Of a stretch of 64,000 nucleotides of DNA, positions 62,168 to 64,000 are shown one piece after another. The notes below the pieces were generated by a model. It did no database searches and had not been told where the DNA came from. It worked only from the letters and a program-made list of their open reading frames with translations. Numbering within the stretch: the first letter of the stretch is position 1; the number at the start of each line of letters is the position of its first letter. The position numbers were made by a program, and so were the translations under genes. The DNA is from an uncultured Acetatifactor sp. Lineage in GTDB: Bacteria; Bacillota; Clostridia; Lachnospirales; Lachnospiraceae. Location: NCBI GenBank assembly GCA_934436435.1, contig CAKSAN010000003.1, positions 186,001 through 250,000 of the forward strand, written 5' to 3'.

Positions 62168-63169
62168 ATGAAGAAGAAAATTTTAGCAGCAGTAATGGCA
62201 GCAACCATGATCTTTAGCCTGGTGGCATGCGGATCCTCTGATGCAGGCAGCAGCGCAGCAACAGGAAGTGCCGGTGGAAGCTCTTCCGGAGATCTGATCA
62301 AAGTCGGTATCATCAACAACGACCCCAACGAGTCCGGTTACCGTACCGCAAACGATAAGGATATGAAGAATACCTTTACCGAGGCAAACGGCTATGAAGC
62401 ATCCTTCGCATACAGCTTAAAGAACGATGAGCAGATCACCGCAGCACAGAAGTTTGTTCAGGATGGCGTTGACTACCTGCTTCTGTCCGCAGCAGATACC
62501 GCAGGTTGGGATTCTGTTCTGAAGGACGCACAGGATGCAGGCATTCGTGTTATCCTCTTTGACCGTACCATCGATGCAGATGAGAGCCTGTATGAGGCAT
62601 CCATCGTATCCGATATGGCAAAAGAAGGCCAGACCGCAGTTGACTGGTTAAAGAGCCAGAATTTAAGCGAATACAACATCATTCACTTACAGGGTGTTAT
62701 GGGTTCCGCAGCACAGCAGGGACGTACCGGTGCTCTGGATGACGCAGCAGCAAACGACGGCTTCAACCTGGTAACACAGCAGACCGCTGAATGGAACGCA
62801 GAGAAAGCACAGCAGATCGTACAGTCCGTAATCGACGCAGGTACTCCTTTCAACGTAATCTACGCCGAGAACGACGATATGGCCAAGGGTGCTGTAGCAG
62901 CTCTGGATAAGGCTAATATCTCCCACGGCGTTGGCAAAGACGTAATCGTTATGGGCTTTGACTGCAACAAGTGGGCTCTGGAAGAGCTGAAGGCTGGCAA
63001 CTGGAACTACGACGGACAGTGCAATCCTTTCCAGGCTTCCTACATTGATGACATCATCAAGAAACTGGAGAACGGCGAGACCATCTCCGAGAAGACCATC
63101 ATCATGGATGAGAAGGGCTTTGATGCAACCACCATTACTCAGGAAGATGTAGACAACTACGGTATCTAA
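62168..63169 (+). CDS. YtfQ-like sugar ABC transporter substrate-binding lipoprotein
   Basis: A 333-residue lipoprotein; the ATG at 62168 follows GGGAGG. Signal peptide residues 1-20 with lipobox LVAC and lipid-anchored Cys21, then a serine/glycine linker. The type I periplasmic binding fold is clear: VGIINNDPNESGYRTANDKD, QKFVQDGVDYLLLSAADTAG, VILFDRTIDADESLY, IIHLQGVMGSAAQQGR and VIYAENDDMAKGAV. This is closest to YtfQ, which binds furanose sugars. Given araA, araR and a two-component pair next door, the ligand may be L-arabinose or arabinofuranose. Confidence 0.9.
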   Translation: MKKKILAAVMAATMIFSLVACGSSDAGSSAATGSAGGSSSGDLIKVGIINNDPNESGYRTANDKDMKNTFTEANGYEASFAYSLKNDEQITAAQKFVQDGVDYLLLSAADTAGWDSVLKDAQDAGIRVILFDRTIDADESLYEASIVSDMAKEGQTAVDWLKSQNLSEYNIIHLQGVMGSAAQQGRTGALDDAAANDGFNLVTQQTAEWNAEKAQQIVQSVIDAGTPFNVIYAENDDMAKGAVAALDKANISHGVGKDVIVMGFDCNKWALEELKAGNWNYDGQCNPFQASYIDDIIKKLENGETISEKTIIMDEKGFDATTITQEDVDNYGI

Positions 63170-63185
63170 TCTGAAGGAAACGACC

Positions 63186-63221
63186 AGAAGCGCGGCGCAT
63201 GCTAGCTCCGCGCTTCTTTTA
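63186..63221 (+). terminator. Attenuating terminator after the binding protein gene
   Basis: AGAAGCGCGG (63186-63195) pairs with CCGCGCTTCT (63208-63217) and TTTT follows. It probably lets the binding protein be made in excess of the transporter. Confidence 0.85.
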
Positions 63222-63254
63222 TCAAAGATCAAAGAAGATTAAGGGGTGAAACTT

Positions 63255-64000
63255 TTGGACAATAACACAGTATTGGAAATGAGAAATATTCACAAAAGCT
63301 TTCCCGGCGTACACGCCTTGAAGGGTGTGGACTTCCATCTGAACAAAGGAGAGATCCATGCGCTGATGGGAGAGAACGGTGCCGGAAAGTCAACCCTGAT
63401 CAAAGTGCTGACAGGTGTCTACAGCAAGGATGAAGGTCAGATCTTCATCGACGGCAATGACAAAGCCGTATCCATTCACTCTCCGCAGGAGGCACAGAAG
63501 CTGGGCATCAGTACCGTATATCAGGAGATCACACTCTGTCCGAATCTGTCCGTGGCGGAGAACATGTACATAGGACGTTCCAACAAGATCTATCAGAACT
63601 GGAAAAAAATGAATGAGGACGCAGACAAGATCTTACAGAATCTGGATATTCCCGCAAAAGCGTCCCAGCAGCTGGCAAGCTGTTCCATCGCCGTACAGCA
63701 GATGGTGGCCATTGCCAGAGCGGTAGATATGGATTGTAAAGTATTGATCCTGGATGAGCCGACCTCCTCTCTGGATGAGCAGGAAGTGGCAAAGCTCTTC
63801 GGCCTGATGCGTGATCTGAAGGCCAGAGGCGTGGGTATCATCTTTGTAACCCATTTCCTGGATCAGGTATATGAAGTGTGTGACAAGATCACTGTTATGC
63901 GTGATGGTAGTCTGGTAGGCGAATATGCCATCAAGGATCTGCCCAGAGTACAGCTGGTATCCAAGATGCTGGGCAAGGAACTGGATGACCTGTCCGACAT
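63255..64000 (+). CDS. YtfR-like sugar ABC transporter ATPase (3' end outside window)
   Basis: The frame starts at a TTG at 63255 with AAGGGGTG upstream and stays open to the window end, giving 248 residues of the first ATPase domain. Walker A GENGAGKSTLIK (about 40-51), Q loop VYQEITLCPNLSV, a degenerate signature SCSIAVQQMVAIARAVD, Walker B VLILDEPTSSLD and the switch histidine in FVTHFLDQVYE. The SCSIAVQQMVA form and the THFLDQVY stretch are typical of the YtfR branch of double-ATPase sugar importers. The second ATPase domain and the permease genes should follow outside the window. Confidence 0.93.
   Translation, partial: MDNNTVLEMRNIHKSFPGVHALKGVDFHLNKGEIHALMGENGAGKSTLIKVLTGVYSKDEGQIFIDGNDKAVSIHSPQEAQKLGISTVYQEITLCPNLSVAENMYIGRSNKIYQNWKKMNEDADKILQNLDIPAKASQQLASCSIAVQQMVAIARAVDMDCKVLILDEPTSSLDEQEVAKLFGLMRDLKARGVGIIFVTHFLDQVYEVCDKITVMRDGSLVGEYAIKDLPRVQLVSKMLGKELDDLSD

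Overview
The window looks like a chromosomal segment of a Gram-positive anaerobe of the Clostridia, most likely a Lachnospiraceae gut commensal. The evidence is indirect: strong AGGAGG-type ribosome binding sites, sigma-A promoters, a SufCBDSU operon with SufU, a BirA-type bioY operator, a CIRCE element, DegV, and a YesN/YesM-type two-component pair beside arabinose genes. No tRNA, rRNA, CRISPR array or intact transposon was seen.

Positions 1 to about 26.4 kb are a dense, mostly A+T-rich anti-phage defence island. In order it holds the end of a Kiwa system (kwaA cut by the window edge, kwaB); a two-TM protein; a tight operon of a SAM methyltransferase, a nuclease-SF2 helicase fusion and a DUF2806 protein; a decayed hamA (Hachiman) pseudogene and a decayed small HTH gene; a Vsr-like endonuclease; a class 2 DISARM operon (drmMII, drmE, drmA, drmB) whose last gene is a NERD nuclease-helicase instead of the usual drmC; and a NUDIX, large Cap4-like nuclease, nuclease-EVE, AbiH cassette. 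The cassette and the methyltransferase-helicase-DUF2806 operon are the best candidates for undescribed systems. From 26.4 to 30.6 kb there is a mixed border zone of small genes and gene remnants (ArsC-like, PNPOx-like, YhcG nuclease, peptide deformylase, Xre regulator, PARG-like macrodomain protein).

From about 30.7 kb the sequence becomes more G+C-rich and reads as core genome: BirA-regulated bioY; a Ca/Na-type antiporter behind a probable Mn riboswitch; a FIST sensor paired with a soluble chemoreceptor; small conserved proteins and an HD hydrolase; an alpha/beta hydrolase-murF operon separated from ddl by a 149-nt structured element; a CIRCE-controlled DnaJ-like gene; DUF6110 plus a heavy-metal P-type ATPase; and the sufCBDSU operon for Fe-S assembly.

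The right part holds a DUF1622 gene; leftward genes for an EAL phosphodiesterase, DegV, MarR and a repeat-built coiled-coil protein; a P-loop ATPase; and a nucleotidase-guanylate kinase fusion. It ends in a pentose module: araR, araA, a response regulator and histidine kinase pair, a YtfQ-like sugar-binding lipoprotein and a YtfR-like ABC ATPase cut by the window end. This module probably senses, imports and isomerises L-arabinose released from plant polysaccharide.
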